The notes under the pieces were generated by a model. It saw only the letters and a list, made by a program, of their open reading frames with translations, was not told where the DNA came from and did no database searches. A program made the position numbers and the translations under genes. DNA of 64,000 bases from Planctomycetaceae bacterium. Its GTDB lineage: Bacteria; Planctomycetota; Planctomycetia; Planctomycetales; Planctomycetaceae. The stretch lies in NCBI GenBank assembly GCA_024742875.1, contig JANSXP010000026.1:1-64000 (forward strand), given 5' to 3'. How positions within the stretch are numbered: the first letter of the stretch is position 1; every line of letters starts with the position of its first letter. Shown here piece after piece: positions 56,318 to 64,000 of this stretch.

Positions 56318-56734
56318 TCGAGCCTGAGATGATTATTGCCTTTCTCATTGCCTTCCTGGCGTTGAGCTCACGGGATTGGCCACCTGTGACGAAGCGACTG
56401 CAGCCGTCTTCCTGAGAAATCTGCAGGAACGAGGACGAGGCGTGCTGGAGATCAACGCCGCCGTGCACCAGGCTGACAACAAAATCCTCCAGGCAACATT
56501 CGGCTGGTTTGCGTCACAACGCGCGAAGCTTTGACCAAACACCTGCGGTCCTGGCGGCCCACGCTCTCAGCATGCACATTACGAACACACGTAACGCCAA
56601 CCTGCAGCCATTGCTTTGTCGGCGTTGTGCTTGAAGACAGCTGGGGACGACCTGTAAACTCGCCGACGGGGCGCAGGTGTGTCCGACAACACACAACGCC
56701 ATCCGTCATTGCCGTCTGCTGAAAGTCAAACCAG
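56318..56734. other. Region upstream of the arylsulfatase, with a possible mini-ORF
   Basis: About 417 bases without a firm gene. In the plus frame a TTG at 56376 opens a 52-codon ORF to 56534 (ATCDEATAAVFLRNLQERGRG and QADNKILQATFGWFASQ within it), which looks protein-like but has no ATG and no ribosome site. An ATG at 56329 (MIIAFLIAFLALSS) in another frame stops early; together they might be remnants of one frameshifted gene. I treat this as unproven. Confidence 0.35.
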
Positions 56735-58219
56735 ATGCCTGATTGCCGTTCCCAAATCGCTCCCTCCGTCCGCGTTGCCCGCTTCACTCTTCTGCTCGTG
56801 ATTGTCTCCGCCATTCAGCAGTCGACAACTGCGGCTGAGCACCGTGAGCGTCCCAACATCATTTTCGTGCTGGCGGATGACCTGGGTTACGGTGACCTGG
56901 GCTGCTACGGGCAGAAGTTGATTCAAACGCCCCATCTGGACCGCATGGCTGCCGAGGGCATGCGATTTACAGATTTTTATGCGGGCAACACGGTCTGCGC
57001 TCCCTCTCGCAGCGTTCTGATGACCGGACAGCACATGGGCCACACTCATGTGCGTGGCAATGCGGGTGGCCCGGACATGTCAAAGCAAACACTGCGGGAC
57101 GAAGATGTGACGGTGGCCGAAGTGCTGAAGTCGGCCGGTTATCAGACGGCTCTGACGGGCAAATGGGGACTGGGCGACAAAACGCAGGGCGGCGAAGCAG
57201 GACTGCCACTGCGACAGGGCTTCGATTACGCCTATGGTTATCTGAATCAGGTTCACGCCCACAACTACTATCCCGAATTCCTCTGGCGTAACAATGATCG
57301 TCATCAACTGCGGAACATCGTGCAGCGCATGGATCGTAGTTATGGAGGATTCACGGGCGGATGGGCAACGAAGAAGGTGGATTACAGCCACGACCTGGTG
57401 GTGCAGGAAGCTCTGGCCTTTATCCGCCGCGCCGCGGCTGCCGATGACAAGCCCTTCTTTTTGTATCTGGCGACCACCATTCCCCACGCCAACAACGAAG
57501 CCACCAAAGCCACGGGGGACGGCCAGGAGGTTCCGGACTACGGCCAATACGCAGACCTGGACTGGAGCAACCAGGACAAAGGGCAGGCCGCCATGATTTC
57601 ACGCATGGACAAAGACATTGGTCAGCTGATGGACGTGCTGGAGGAACTGGGCATCGCTGACGACACGGTCATGATGTTTTCCAGCGACAATGGCCCACAC
57701 AATGAAGGTGGCCACAATCCGGAACGCTTTCAGCCGGCCGGCCCCCTGCAGGGCATGAAACGCGATCTGTACGAAGGCGGTGTGCGAGTCCCCATGATTG
57801 TCCGCTGGCCGGGAACCACGCCGGCTGGCACAGTGACTGACCACATCGGCTATTTTGGAGACCTGATGGCCACAGCCGCCGAATTGTCCGGGGCAGAACC
57901 ACCGGACAACATCGACTCCATCAGTTTCGTCCCCACCATCAAAGGGCAGGAAGAACGCCAGCAGTCACACGACTATCTGTACTGGGAGTTTTACGAGCAG
58001 GGTGGCAAACAGGCGGTTCGCACGGGCGAGTGGAAGGCGATTCGCATGCCGTGGAAAACGGGCAAGACGCGGCTGTTCAATCTGGCGAACGATCTGGCCG
58101 AAGCCACAGACGTGGCTGACAGCCACCCGGAAATCGTCACCCGCATGGAGGCCATCATGGACGAGGCACACACGCCTCATCCCAACTGGCAGCCCCGCGG
58201 ACGAGCTCGAAAAAAATAG
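56735..58219 (+). CDS. Arylsulfatase (formylglycine-dependent)
   Basis: A 494-residue exported sulfatase. Signal peptide near 10-32; the mature part starts [21 protein letters not shown] (metal ligands D and D). The active-site motif is CAPSR (Cys near residue 88) in [15 protein letters not shown], the cysteine that FGE converts to formylglycine. Further ligands: GKWGLGDK and DNGPHNEGG. It belongs to the S1 family typical of planctomycetes acting on sulfated algal glycans. The substrate cannot be named. Downstream on the opposite strand lies the LysR gene. Confidence 0.95.
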   Translation: MPDCRSQIAPSVRVARFTLLLVIVSAIQQSTTAAEHRERPNIIFVLADDLGYGDLGCYGQKLIQTPHLDRMAAEGMRFTDFYAGNTVCAPSRSVLMTGQHMGHTHVRGNAGGPDMSKQTLRDEDVTVAEVLKSAGYQTALTGKWGLGDKTQGGEAGLPLRQGFDYAYGYLNQVHAHNYYPEFLWRNNDRHQLRNIVQRMDRSYGGFTGGWATKKVDYSHDLVVQEALAFIRRAAAADDKPFFLYLATTIPHANNEATKATGDGQEVPDYGQYADLDWSNQDKGQAAMISRMDKDIGQLMDVLEELGIADDTVMMFSSDNGPHNEGGHNPERFQPAGPLQGMKRDLYEGGVRVPMIVRWPGTTPAGTVTDHIGYFGDLMATAAELSGAEPPDNIDSISFVPTIKGQEERQQSHDYLYWEFYEQGGKQAVRTGEWKAIRMPWKTGKTRLFNLANDLAEATDVADSHPEIVTRMEAIMDEAHTPHPNWQPRGRARKK

Positions 58220-58225
58220 GCACGT

Positions 58226-59125
58226 CTATTTGTTCATCTCAATGACGGTTTCCACAAAGTCGACCATGGCGTCACTGAGCAGCCGACCTTTGCGCCACAT
58301 GAAAACGATTTTGCGCTGACCCAGCTGACGGCTGAGTGACCGGGAAACCAGCTTGCGTGACAGTTGTCCCTGTGGGCGTCCGGCCAGAATCCCAACGCCC
58401 ATTCCTGCCGAAACGCAGGCCAGTGTAAAAGCGCTGTTGTCCGTTTCCGCCACGATATTGGCAGTCAGGCCATCGCGGTGGAAGGCGCGATCCAGAGCAT
58501 CACGACCGTGAGTGCCTTCTGCCGTCACCACCAGTTCGTGCCGCGAAAGTTCCCGCAGACCACCGCCCGCTTTAGTCCATGGGTGAGAGCGTTTTGCGAC
58601 CGCCATGAATTCCACCGTGTACGCCGGCTCGTAGTGGATACTGTCGGACTGCTGCTGAAATCCGGGTTCCAGCGTCATGCCGATATCTGCTTCGTCTGCA
58701 AGCAGCAGTTCTTCAGCACGCAGGCCGTTTCCCTGGCGAATCACCAGGCGATTGTTGTGGTGGCGGTGAAATTCGGCCAGCGGTTCTGTCATGTCCTCCA
58801 GCAGCATGCGGGCTCCCGTGACCAGTCGGATCGTTTGTTCATTGGCGTCAGAGCCCACCACGTCAAAGGTGGAATCCAGCTGCACCAACACCGACTCCAC
58901 CTGCCGACTGAGGCGTTGAGCGGCTTCTGTGGGCTGGACCTGACGCCCCTGACGCACAAACAAAGACACACCATAAGCTTTCTCTAAAGCCTGAATGTGC
59001 TGCCAGACCGATGGCACTGACAAACGGGACTGCCGCGCGGCGGCCGAATAGCCACCGGCCTGCATGACCATCTGGAAGGTCCGCAGCTGGGCCAGGTTCA
59101 GCGTTTCGGTGCGATCGTGATTCAT
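58226..59125 (-). CDS. LysR-family transcriptional regulator
   Basis: A 299-residue regulator. The N-terminal winged HTH is seen in LRTFQMVMQAGGYSAAARQSRLSVPSVWQHIQALEKAYGVSLF (as shorter pieces). The effector domain follows from about residue 90 (IRLVTGARMLLEDM, DIGMTLEPGF). It is divergent from the MFS transporter gene and so most likely controls that operon; the effector should be the substrate or an intermediate of the pathway. Convergent with the arylsulfatase, 6 bp between the stops. Confidence 0.93.
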   Translation of the reverse strand: MNHDRTETLNLAQLRTFQMVMQAGGYSAAARQSRLSVPSVWQHIQALEKAYGVSLFVRQGRQVQPTEAAQRLSRQVESVLVQLDSTFDVVGSDANEQTIRLVTGARMLLEDMTEPLAEFHRHHNNRLVIRQGNGLRAEELLLADEADIGMTLEPGFQQQSDSIHYEPAYTVEFMAVAKRSHPWTKAGGGLRELSRHELVVTAEGTHGRDALDRAFHRDGLTANIVAETDNSAFTLACVSAGMGVGILAGRPQGQLSRKLVSRSLSRQLGQRKIVFMWRKGRLLSDAMVDFVETVIEMNK

Positions 59126-59229
59126 TAGCCCACGCTAAAAGACATTTAATAACTGTTTAATTGTACTGAACGGCGTGCAGCTTACACTTGTGCCCGGTCA
59201 AACGCGAGAACAAGAGACCAGGACAGTGC
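59126..59229. promoter_or_regulatory. LysR-MFS divergent control region
   Basis: About 100 bases between divergent genes, distinctly AT-rich for this genome. TTTAA occurs twice, 11 bases apart, in ATTTAATAACTGTTTAAT (59144-59161), a plausible LysR-type site. The exact operator and promoter are not defined. Confidence 0.4.
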
Positions 59230-60819
59230 ATGTCAAAGACAGCGAATGAAAATCCCTATGACAGCTCGGGCAGTGGAGCAGCCGATGAAGTGGCCTTCGC
59301 CGGGGCGACGCGACAGCGATACTGGCTCGTCTTTCTGCTGTTTCTCCACACCGTCAACACGTACATGGATCGGGTCTGCATCTCTGCCGCCAAAGGCGAC
59401 ATGCAAAAAGATATTTCCGGCCTGACCGATCAGAACATGGGGTATGTGTTTGGCATCTTCGCCATCGGCTACGCACTGTTTCAAATTCCCGCCGGCTGGT
59501 TCAGCGACAAGGCGGGGCCCCGCAAGGCACTCACTATCGTGGTGATTGTCTGGTCTGTCTTCACGGCACTCAGTGGGGCCGTCTACACAGCAGCGAGTCT
59601 GCTGCTGGTGAGATTCCTGTTTGGCGTCGGAGAGGCGGGCGCTTATCCGGGTGCCACGCGAGCTTTGTACACATGGCTGCCGGCAAAAGAGCGCGGACTG
59701 GGACAGGGCATGTTTCACTCGGGGGCCAGAATTGGCGCAGCGGTTTCCCTGCTGCTCATGCCGGCGCTGATCGATCTGATCGGCTGGCGCATGACGTTTG
59801 TGGCCAATGCCCTGGTCGGTCTGGTGTGGGGGGCTGTCTGGTGGTTCTGGTACCGCAACAATCCCTCTGAGCACGCTGGCGTCAACGCCGCGGAAGTGGC
59901 TCAGATTCAGCATGGACTCAAAGAAGAAGCCGCGCGGGAATGCACGGTGCCTTATGTGCAGGTGGTCACATCGTCCAACGTGCTCCTGGCCATGTTTCAG
60001 TATGCGGCCAGCAACATCACGTTTTTCATCAGCATTACCTGGCTGCAGCCCTATCTGAAGTCGACCTGGGGCGATGAATACGCCTGGCTGGCTTCGCTGC
60101 CATTACTCTGCGGCGCAGTCGCTTTGTGGGTTTCCGGCTATGCGGTCACATGGCTGCATCGTCAGGGCCATCACGTGATGTCCCGCCGACTGCCGGCAAT
60201 GACGGGCTACTCTCTTGGTGCTGTGGGTCTGCTGCTGTGCACCCAGACGGCCGGTGCGGAATCGGTCTGGGTCTTCATCGCCTGTTTTTCTCTGGCCACT
60301 TTCGGCGTGGAGATGACGCTCAGTCCCAGTTGGGCCTTCTGCATGGATATCGGTGGCTCTCGGTCGGGAGCCGTCTCGGCCGCCATGAATATGGTCGGCA
60401 ACATGGGGGCAGCTGTCAGTGCCGTCGCATTTCCGTTCTTCGTCTCAAGCGTGACAATTCCGTTCGTCGCCGAGCAGACAGGCACGGCCAATTCGTTTTT
60501 TGTGTTTGCCGCCATAATGAACATTCTGGCGGTGATCGCCTGGGCATTCATGAACCCGCTGCGAGAGCTGAAGGAAGTCTCCAGATCAGCCCTGCAGCGA
60601 CGCTTTGTGCTGTTCGCATTAATGATCGTCACTGTCCTGTCAGCGCTGGTCTACACCAAGTTTTTCCTGGGCTCCGGCACACAAGAGCCGGCCGAAGCAT
60701 CTCAGGAAGAGACCGAGACAGCCGCCGCAACCGTGCCTGCCGTTTGGAACCATCCCACCCTCGTGTGGCTGCCGAACGGTGAACGACCGGCATCTGCTGA
60801 CCCGGAGGTGCGGTCATGA
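59230..60819 (+). CDS. MFS transporter, sugar-acid (ACS) family type
   Basis: A 529-residue inner-membrane permease with about 12 hydrophobic segments. Family signs: VNTYMDRVCISAAKG near the first helix, then AGWFSDKAGPRKAL (the MFS loop D-x-x-G-x-R motif), and FLFGVGEAGAYPGATRALYTWLP, typical of the anion:cation symporter (hexuronate, tartrate, galactonate) group. It precedes the enzymes in the operon with a 4-bp overlap (ATGA) to the Gfo/Idh gene, so it likely imports the substrate. The C-terminal ~50 residues are a hydrophilic acidic tail. ATG 59230 is preferred to 59188. Confidence 0.93.
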   Translation: MSKTANENPYDSSGSGAADEVAFAGATRQRYWLVFLLFLHTVNTYMDRVCISAAKGDMQKDISGLTDQNMGYVFGIFAIGYALFQIPAGWFSDKAGPRKALTIVVIVWSVFTALSGAVYTAASLLLVRFLFGVGEAGAYPGATRALYTWLPAKERGLGQGMFHSGARIGAAVSLLLMPALIDLIGWRMTFVANALVGLVWGAVWWFWYRNNPSEHAGVNAAEVAQIQHGLKEEAARECTVPYVQVVTSSNVLLAMFQYAASNITFFISITWLQPYLKSTWGDEYAWLASLPLLCGAVALWVSGYAVTWLHRQGHHVMSRRLPAMTGYSLGAVGLLLCTQTAGAESVWVFIACFSLATFGVEMTLSPSWAFCMDIGGSRSGAVSAAMNMVGNMGAAVSAVAFPFFVSSVTIPFVAEQTGTANSFFVFAAIMNILAVIAWAFMNPLRELKEVSRSALQRRFVLFALMIVTVLSALVYTKFFLGSGTQEPAEASQEETETAAATVPAVWNHPTLVWLPNGERPASADPEVRS

Positions 60820-61859
60820 AACCACTCCGCGGCGCCGTTATTGGCGCAGGGTATTTCAGTCAGTTTCATTTCGACGCGTGGCAGAGAATCGAAGGCTGCG
60901 AGATTGTTGCAGTCTGCGATACGTCGCCCGAGGCGGCCGCCACGGCGGCAAAGACCTGGAACATTTCCGGGCAGTACTCAGATATTGATCAACTGCTGCA
61001 GCAGGAACGTCTGGATTTTGTTGACATCGTCACTCGTCCGGACACACACCTGCGGCTGGTACAGGCGGTCGCCGCCAGAGGCCTGCCGATCATCTGCCAG
61101 AAAGCTCTGGCTCCCACGATCGGCGAGGCGCAGCAGATCGTGGCCATCGCCCGTCGTAGTGGCGTGCCGTTCATGGTCCACGAGAATTTTCGCTTTCAAC
61201 CATGGTATCGTGAGATTCGCCGACAGATCGAAGCACACGCTATCGGCGAAAAACTGCACAGCATCAGCTTTCGGTGCCGTACCGGCGACGGCTGGCAGCC
61301 GGACGCGTATCTGGCCAGACAGCCTTATTTCCGGGACATGCCTCGGCTGTTGATCTTTGAAACGGGCGTGCATTTTGTGGACACGTACCGCTACCTGGTT
61401 GGAGAGATCGACGGCGTTTACGCCTCACTCAAGCGGCTCAACGGCGACATCGCCGGCGAAGACGCGGGCGTGGTGATGTTCGAATTTCAGTCCGGCGCGA
61501 CCGGAATCTGGGACGCCAATCGCTATAACGAGCCCGCCTCTGCTGACGCCCGCTTCACGTTCGGAGAAGCGATTGTGGAAGGCAGTGGCGGCACCATCCG
61601 GCTTTACGGAAACGGTCGGCTGACGCTTCAGCCCCTCGATCAGCCGGAAAGAGACCTCGATTACAACTATTCACGACACGGGTTTGCGGGCGACTGTGTC
61701 TTTGCCACGCAGCAGCATTTTGTCGATCAGCTGCGCGCCGGCGAGGATTTTGAGACCAGCGGCGAACAGTATCTGAAATCGCTGCAGGTGGTCGAAGCCA
61801 TCTACGAATCGGCCACAGACCGCACACCAGTCCGCGGTCTGCAGGGAGAGGCATCATGA
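60816..61859 (+). CDS. Gfo/Idh/MocA-family oxidoreductase
   Basis: A 347-residue NAD(P)-dependent dehydrogenase. The Rossmann N-terminus is RGAVIGAGYFSQFH, followed by EIVAVCDTSPEAA. The C-terminal alpha/beta domain has the EN FRFQPWYR-type substrate face (VHENFRFQPW) and FETGVHFVDTYRYL with the catalytic His. It sits between the transporter and the cyclase and should oxidise a hydroxyl of the imported sugar acid. Overlaps both neighbours by 4 bp. Substrate unknown. Confidence 0.93.
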   Translation: MKPLRGAVIGAGYFSQFHFDAWQRIEGCEIVAVCDTSPEAAATAAKTWNISGQYSDIDQLLQQERLDFVDIVTRPDTHLRLVQAVAARGLPIICQKALAPTIGEAQQIVAIARRSGVPFMVHENFRFQPWYREIRRQIEAHAIGEKLHSISFRCRTGDGWQPDAYLARQPYFRDMPRLLIFETGVHFVDTYRYLVGEIDGVYASLKRLNGDIAGEDAGVVMFEFQSGATGIWDANRYNEPASADARFTFGEAIVEGSGGTIRLYGNGRLTLQPLDQPERDLDYNYSRHGFAGDCVFATQQHFVDQLRAGEDFETSGEQYLKSLQVVEAIYESATDRTPVRGLQGEAS

Positions 61860-62500
61860 AGGTCATCGACCTGAGCCTGCCTGTAAGCAGCGACATGCCC
61901 GGCGTGGAGATTTCAGTGGCCAGGGAACTGGAGCGGGACGGCTGGAACGCCACGACGCTGAATCTTTACTCCCACTGTGGCACGCACATGGACGCGCCAA
62001 AGCACTTTCTGCCGGACGGGGCATCACTGGATTTTCTGGACCTGTCCGTATGCCTCGGTCCGGCAACTTTAATCAATCTTGCTCCGGCTGATCCGGCTCA
62101 GCTGATCACCGTGAAGGACCTCGGTGATCAGGCTGAGTCGGTCTTACCAGGCAGTCGACTGCTGTTTCGCACCGACTGGCACAAGCGTTACGGAACCGCC
62201 GACTATCGGGATGCCCTGCCGCGGATCTCGCTGTCGCTGGCAGAATGGCTGGTGGAAAAACGCGTCGCGCTGATTGGCGTAGAGCCACCTTCAGTTGCCG
62301 ACGTCAACAACATGCAGGAACTAACCGAAGTCCACCAGACACTGTTTCGCGGCGATGTGCGAATTGTTGAGGGACTGGCCCATTTGGATCAGATCACCGC
62401 ACCAAACTTCGATTTCATCGCTCTGCCATTACTGATCAGAAACGGCGACGGCTGTCCCGTTCGAGCGATCGCCGTTGAGCACGACACTCCCGCTTCCTGA
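61856..62500 (+). CDS. Cyclase-family (kynurenine-formamidase-like) hydrolase
   Basis: A 214-residue protein of the cyclase family (PF04199). The metal-binding motif is SHCGTHMDAPKHF (HxGTHxDxPxH), preceded by the opening VIDLSLPVSSDMPG; the later GVEPPSVADVNN and RIVEGLAHLDQI fit the family. Members hydrolyse amides, lactams or lactones (kynurenine formamidase, isatin hydrolase). In this operon a lactone or amide of a sugar acid is a sensible but unproven substrate. Its end overlaps the start of the kinase gene by 26 bp. Confidence 0.9.
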   Translation: MKVIDLSLPVSSDMPGVEISVARELERDGWNATTLNLYSHCGTHMDAPKHFLPDGASLDFLDLSVCLGPATLINLAPADPAQLITVKDLGDQAESVLPGSRLLFRTDWHKRYGTADYRDALPRISLSLAEWLVEKRVALIGVEPPSVADVNNMQELTEVHQTLFRGDVRIVEGLAHLDQITAPNFDFIALPLLIRNGDGCPVRAIAVEHDTPAS

Positions 62501-63815
62501 ATCCCCCGACAGCACCTTGAACAGTCCTCCCACAACCCGACGCCTGGCTCTTGGCTGCATCGCCGACGATGTGACGGGCGCGACAGATCTGGCCACCGCC
62601 CTGGCCCAGGGAGGCCTGCGCGTGCTGCAGGTCTTCGGGACAGACGGCATCGATACGATCCCTGCCGAACGGGACGTGGACGCCGTGGTGGTGGCATTGA
62701 AGACGCGTTCCGTGCCCGTCGGAGAAGCCGTCAGCAGAAGTCTGCGGGCGTTTACGCAACTGTCGGAACTTGGTGCGGAGCGGTTTTACTTCAAGTACTG
62801 TTCGACATTTGACTCCACGAGTGACGGAAATATTGGTCCCGTCACTGAGGCACTGATGGACGCATTGGGCGTGCAGCAGACTCTTTACTGTCCCGCATTT
62901 CCGGAAGCAGGACGGACCGTGTTCAATGGGCATTTATTTGTCGACCGACAACTGCTGCACGAATCGCCACTAAAAGACCACCCGCTGAATCCCATGACGG
63001 ACGCGAGCCTGATTCGGCATCTGCAGCAGCAGGTGTCGGGAGCCGTGGGACTGCTGCCACATGAGACGATCGACAGCGGCCCCGATGCTATTCGCTCTGT
63101 ACTGCAGCAGTTGAGCGAAAAAGGAGTGCAGCATGTCATTGTGGACACGTGCCATGATCAGCATTTGGCGACGATCAGCCGTGTGGCCGGAGCAATGAAA
63201 CTGGTCACGGGCGGTTCCGGACTGGCCGCATTTTTGCCGGAGAATTACCAGTCACAGGGACTCACCTCGACCAGGCCAAAGGCCGCGAAGCTGCCGCAGG
63301 TTTCCGGAAGGGCGGCTGTGATTGCAGGCAGTTGCTCAGCCGCCACTGTCGCGCAAGTGGCCGACTGGAAGGACAAAGGCCTGTCCTGGGATGTGGATGT
63401 CCAGGCGGTGATGAAGGACGCTGGGGAACAGCTGCAGCAACTAACGGCGTGGCTGGCAAACACAGATGGCCGACCGGTGTTGATCTGTTCGTCGGCCACA
63501 CCGGAACGAGTGGCGCAACTGCAAAGTGAGTTTGGCGCGACGACAGTCGCCCATGCTCTGGAAGATTTCCTGTCACGTGCCGCCGTTCTGCTGGCCAGCG
63601 AGTATGGTGTGCGGCGATTTGTTGTGGCCGGAGGAGAAACATCGGGAGCGGTGACGGCCGCGCTGGGCGTCACGGCGGTCCGCATCGGTCCCAACATCTG
63701 CCCGGGGGTGCCGTGGACCGAATCGCTGCAGGAACGCCCGCTGGCATTGGCCCTGAAGTCGGGAAACTTTGGTGATCTCCAGTTTTTCACCCAGGCCCTG
63801 GAGATGCTGCCATGA
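62475..63815 (+). CDS. otnK: Four-carbon acid sugar kinase (DUF1537, OtnK-like)
   Basis: A 446-residue kinase of the DUF1537 family that phosphorylates 3-oxo-tetronates. Signatures are GCIADDVTGATDLATALA at the N-terminus, FYFKYCSTFDSTSDGNIGPV, and CPAFPEAGRTVFNGHLFVD; the C-terminal half carries ATP-site segments (AGSCSAATVAQV, FVVAGGETSGAV, RIGPNICPG). There is no ATG before the first conserved block; the frame opens at TTG 62475 (next TTG 62519), so the start is uncertain. It overlaps the cyclase gene and its stop overlaps the next start (ATGA). Confidence 0.9.
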   Translation: MSTTLPLPESPDSTLNSPPTTRRLALGCIADDVTGATDLATALAQGGLRVLQVFGTDGIDTIPAERDVDAVVVALKTRSVPVGEAVSRSLRAFTQLSELGAERFYFKYCSTFDSTSDGNIGPVTEALMDALGVQQTLYCPAFPEAGRTVFNGHLFVDRQLLHESPLKDHPLNPMTDASLIRHLQQQVSGAVGLLPHETIDSGPDAIRSVLQQLSEKGVQHVIVDTCHDQHLATISRVAGAMKLVTGGSGLAAFLPENYQSQGLTSTRPKAAKLPQVSGRAAVIAGSCSAATVAQVADWKDKGLSWDVDVQAVMKDAGEQLQQLTAWLANTDGRPVLICSSATPERVAQLQSEFGATTVAHALEDFLSRAAVLLASEYGVRRFVVAGGETSGAVTAALGVTAVRIGPNICPGVPWTESLQERPLALALKSGNFGDLQFFTQALEMLP

Positions 63816-64000
63816 CAGAAAGAGACCTCAGAGAGAGAATCGCAGAGCAGGGCGCATCATTGTTTGACCGGGGGCTGACGGCCGGGAGTTCGGGCAATAT
63901 CAGCGTCAGGCTGCCCGATGGCATGCTGGTCACCCCAACCAATTCCTGCCTGGGTCGTCTGGATCCGGACCGCATTTCCCGTCTCGACTCGGTCGGCAAT
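63812..64000 (+). CDS. otnC: Class II aldolase, OtnC-like (5' part only)
   Basis: Sixty-three N-terminal residues are visible: RERIAEQGASLFDRGLTAGSSGNISVRLPDG, then MLVTPTNSCLGRL. GxSGNISxR and the TPTxxxLG block are the class II aldolase (fuculose-phosphate aldolase/AraD) N-terminal signature. Next to an OtnK-like gene, the natural assignment is 3-oxo-tetronate-4-phosphate decarboxylase, giving dihydroxyacetone phosphate and CO2. The His ligands are outside the window. Starts with ATGA overlap to otnK. Confidence 0.9.
   Translation, partial: MTERDLRERIAEQGASLFDRGLTAGSSGNISVRLPDGMLVTPTNSCLGRLDPDRISRLDSVGN

Overview
This window looks like chromosomal DNA of a planctomycete (Planctomycetota, probably Planctomycetales/Planctomycetaceae-like; I cannot place the genus). 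The case rests on gene content: two DUF1559 (SBP_bac_10) proteins, an ECF sigma factor gene directly before a large Ser/Thr kinase with a cytosolic kinase domain and TPR-like tail, an arylsulfatase, a UDP-glucuronate decarboxylase, PQQ-like and NHL propeller proteins, many small lipoproteins, and moderately high G+C. I see no transposase, phage gene, rRNA, tRNA or CRISPR array. Both ends cut through genes (gatB on the left, an otnC-like aldolase on the right).

Layout. 1-3.2 kb (minus): gatB, a stand-alone M41-like protease domain and a cytochrome P450. 3.5-4.2 kb (plus): plsY. 4.3-14.6 kb (minus): a possible long transcription unit of a WecG/TagA glycosyltransferase, a response regulator with a PP2C phosphatase domain, rmlC, a 2-hydroxyacid dehydrogenase, an orphan ZnuA-like lipoprotein, a TolC-family protein with a very long Pro-rich N-terminal extension, and a shortened SecA-like ATPase. 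14.9-23.9 kb (plus): glycogen phosphorylase, then an H-NOX / hybrid histidine kinase / GGDEF regulator set, a CBS-domain pyrophosphatase and UDP-xylose synthase. 24.0-26.0 kb (minus): a membrane-anchored peroxiredoxin-like protein and a sigma-70 factor. 26.5-31.7 kb (plus): a small ORF, a sulfotransferase, a DUF2156 protein, a YdjM-like membrane protein and leuB.

31.9-42.0 kb is mostly minus: a sugar-phosphate isomerase-like protein, an M24 peptidase, trpB, and a likely four-gene unit (NHL propeller, ECF sigma, Ser/Thr kinase, PQQ propeller) closed by a terminator. A Cys-rich lipoprotein lies on plus between the first two. 42.2-45.7 kb (plus): an acid-ceramidase-like Ntn amidase translationally coupled to an unusual multi-TM DUF1559 protein, a tandem paralogue of the latter broken by a one-base frameshift, and a small membrane protein. 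45.9-48.6 kb: divergent xylR and xylA. 48.8-56.3 kb: an accessory-looking run of small lipoproteins, membrane proteins and orphan genes, plus a VOC protein, a 2OG-Fe(II) oxygenase and a degenerate formylglycine-generating-enzyme-like lipoprotein. 56.7-58.2 kb: an arylsulfatase. 58.2-64 kb: a LysR regulator divergent from an operon of MFS transporter, Gfo/Idh dehydrogenase, cyclase-family hydrolase, OtnK-like kinase and OtnC-like aldolase, which reads as a catabolic pathway for a C4 sugar acid or a precursor.

Most interesting: the NO-sensing H-NOX/kinase/diguanylate cyclase circuit, whose heme ligand and YxSxR motif are intact and whose distal Tyr is absent; the TolC/SecA-like gene pair as a candidate uncharacterised export module; the amidase plus multi-TM DUF1559 cassette with a frameshifted duplicate; and the variant sugar-acid operon.
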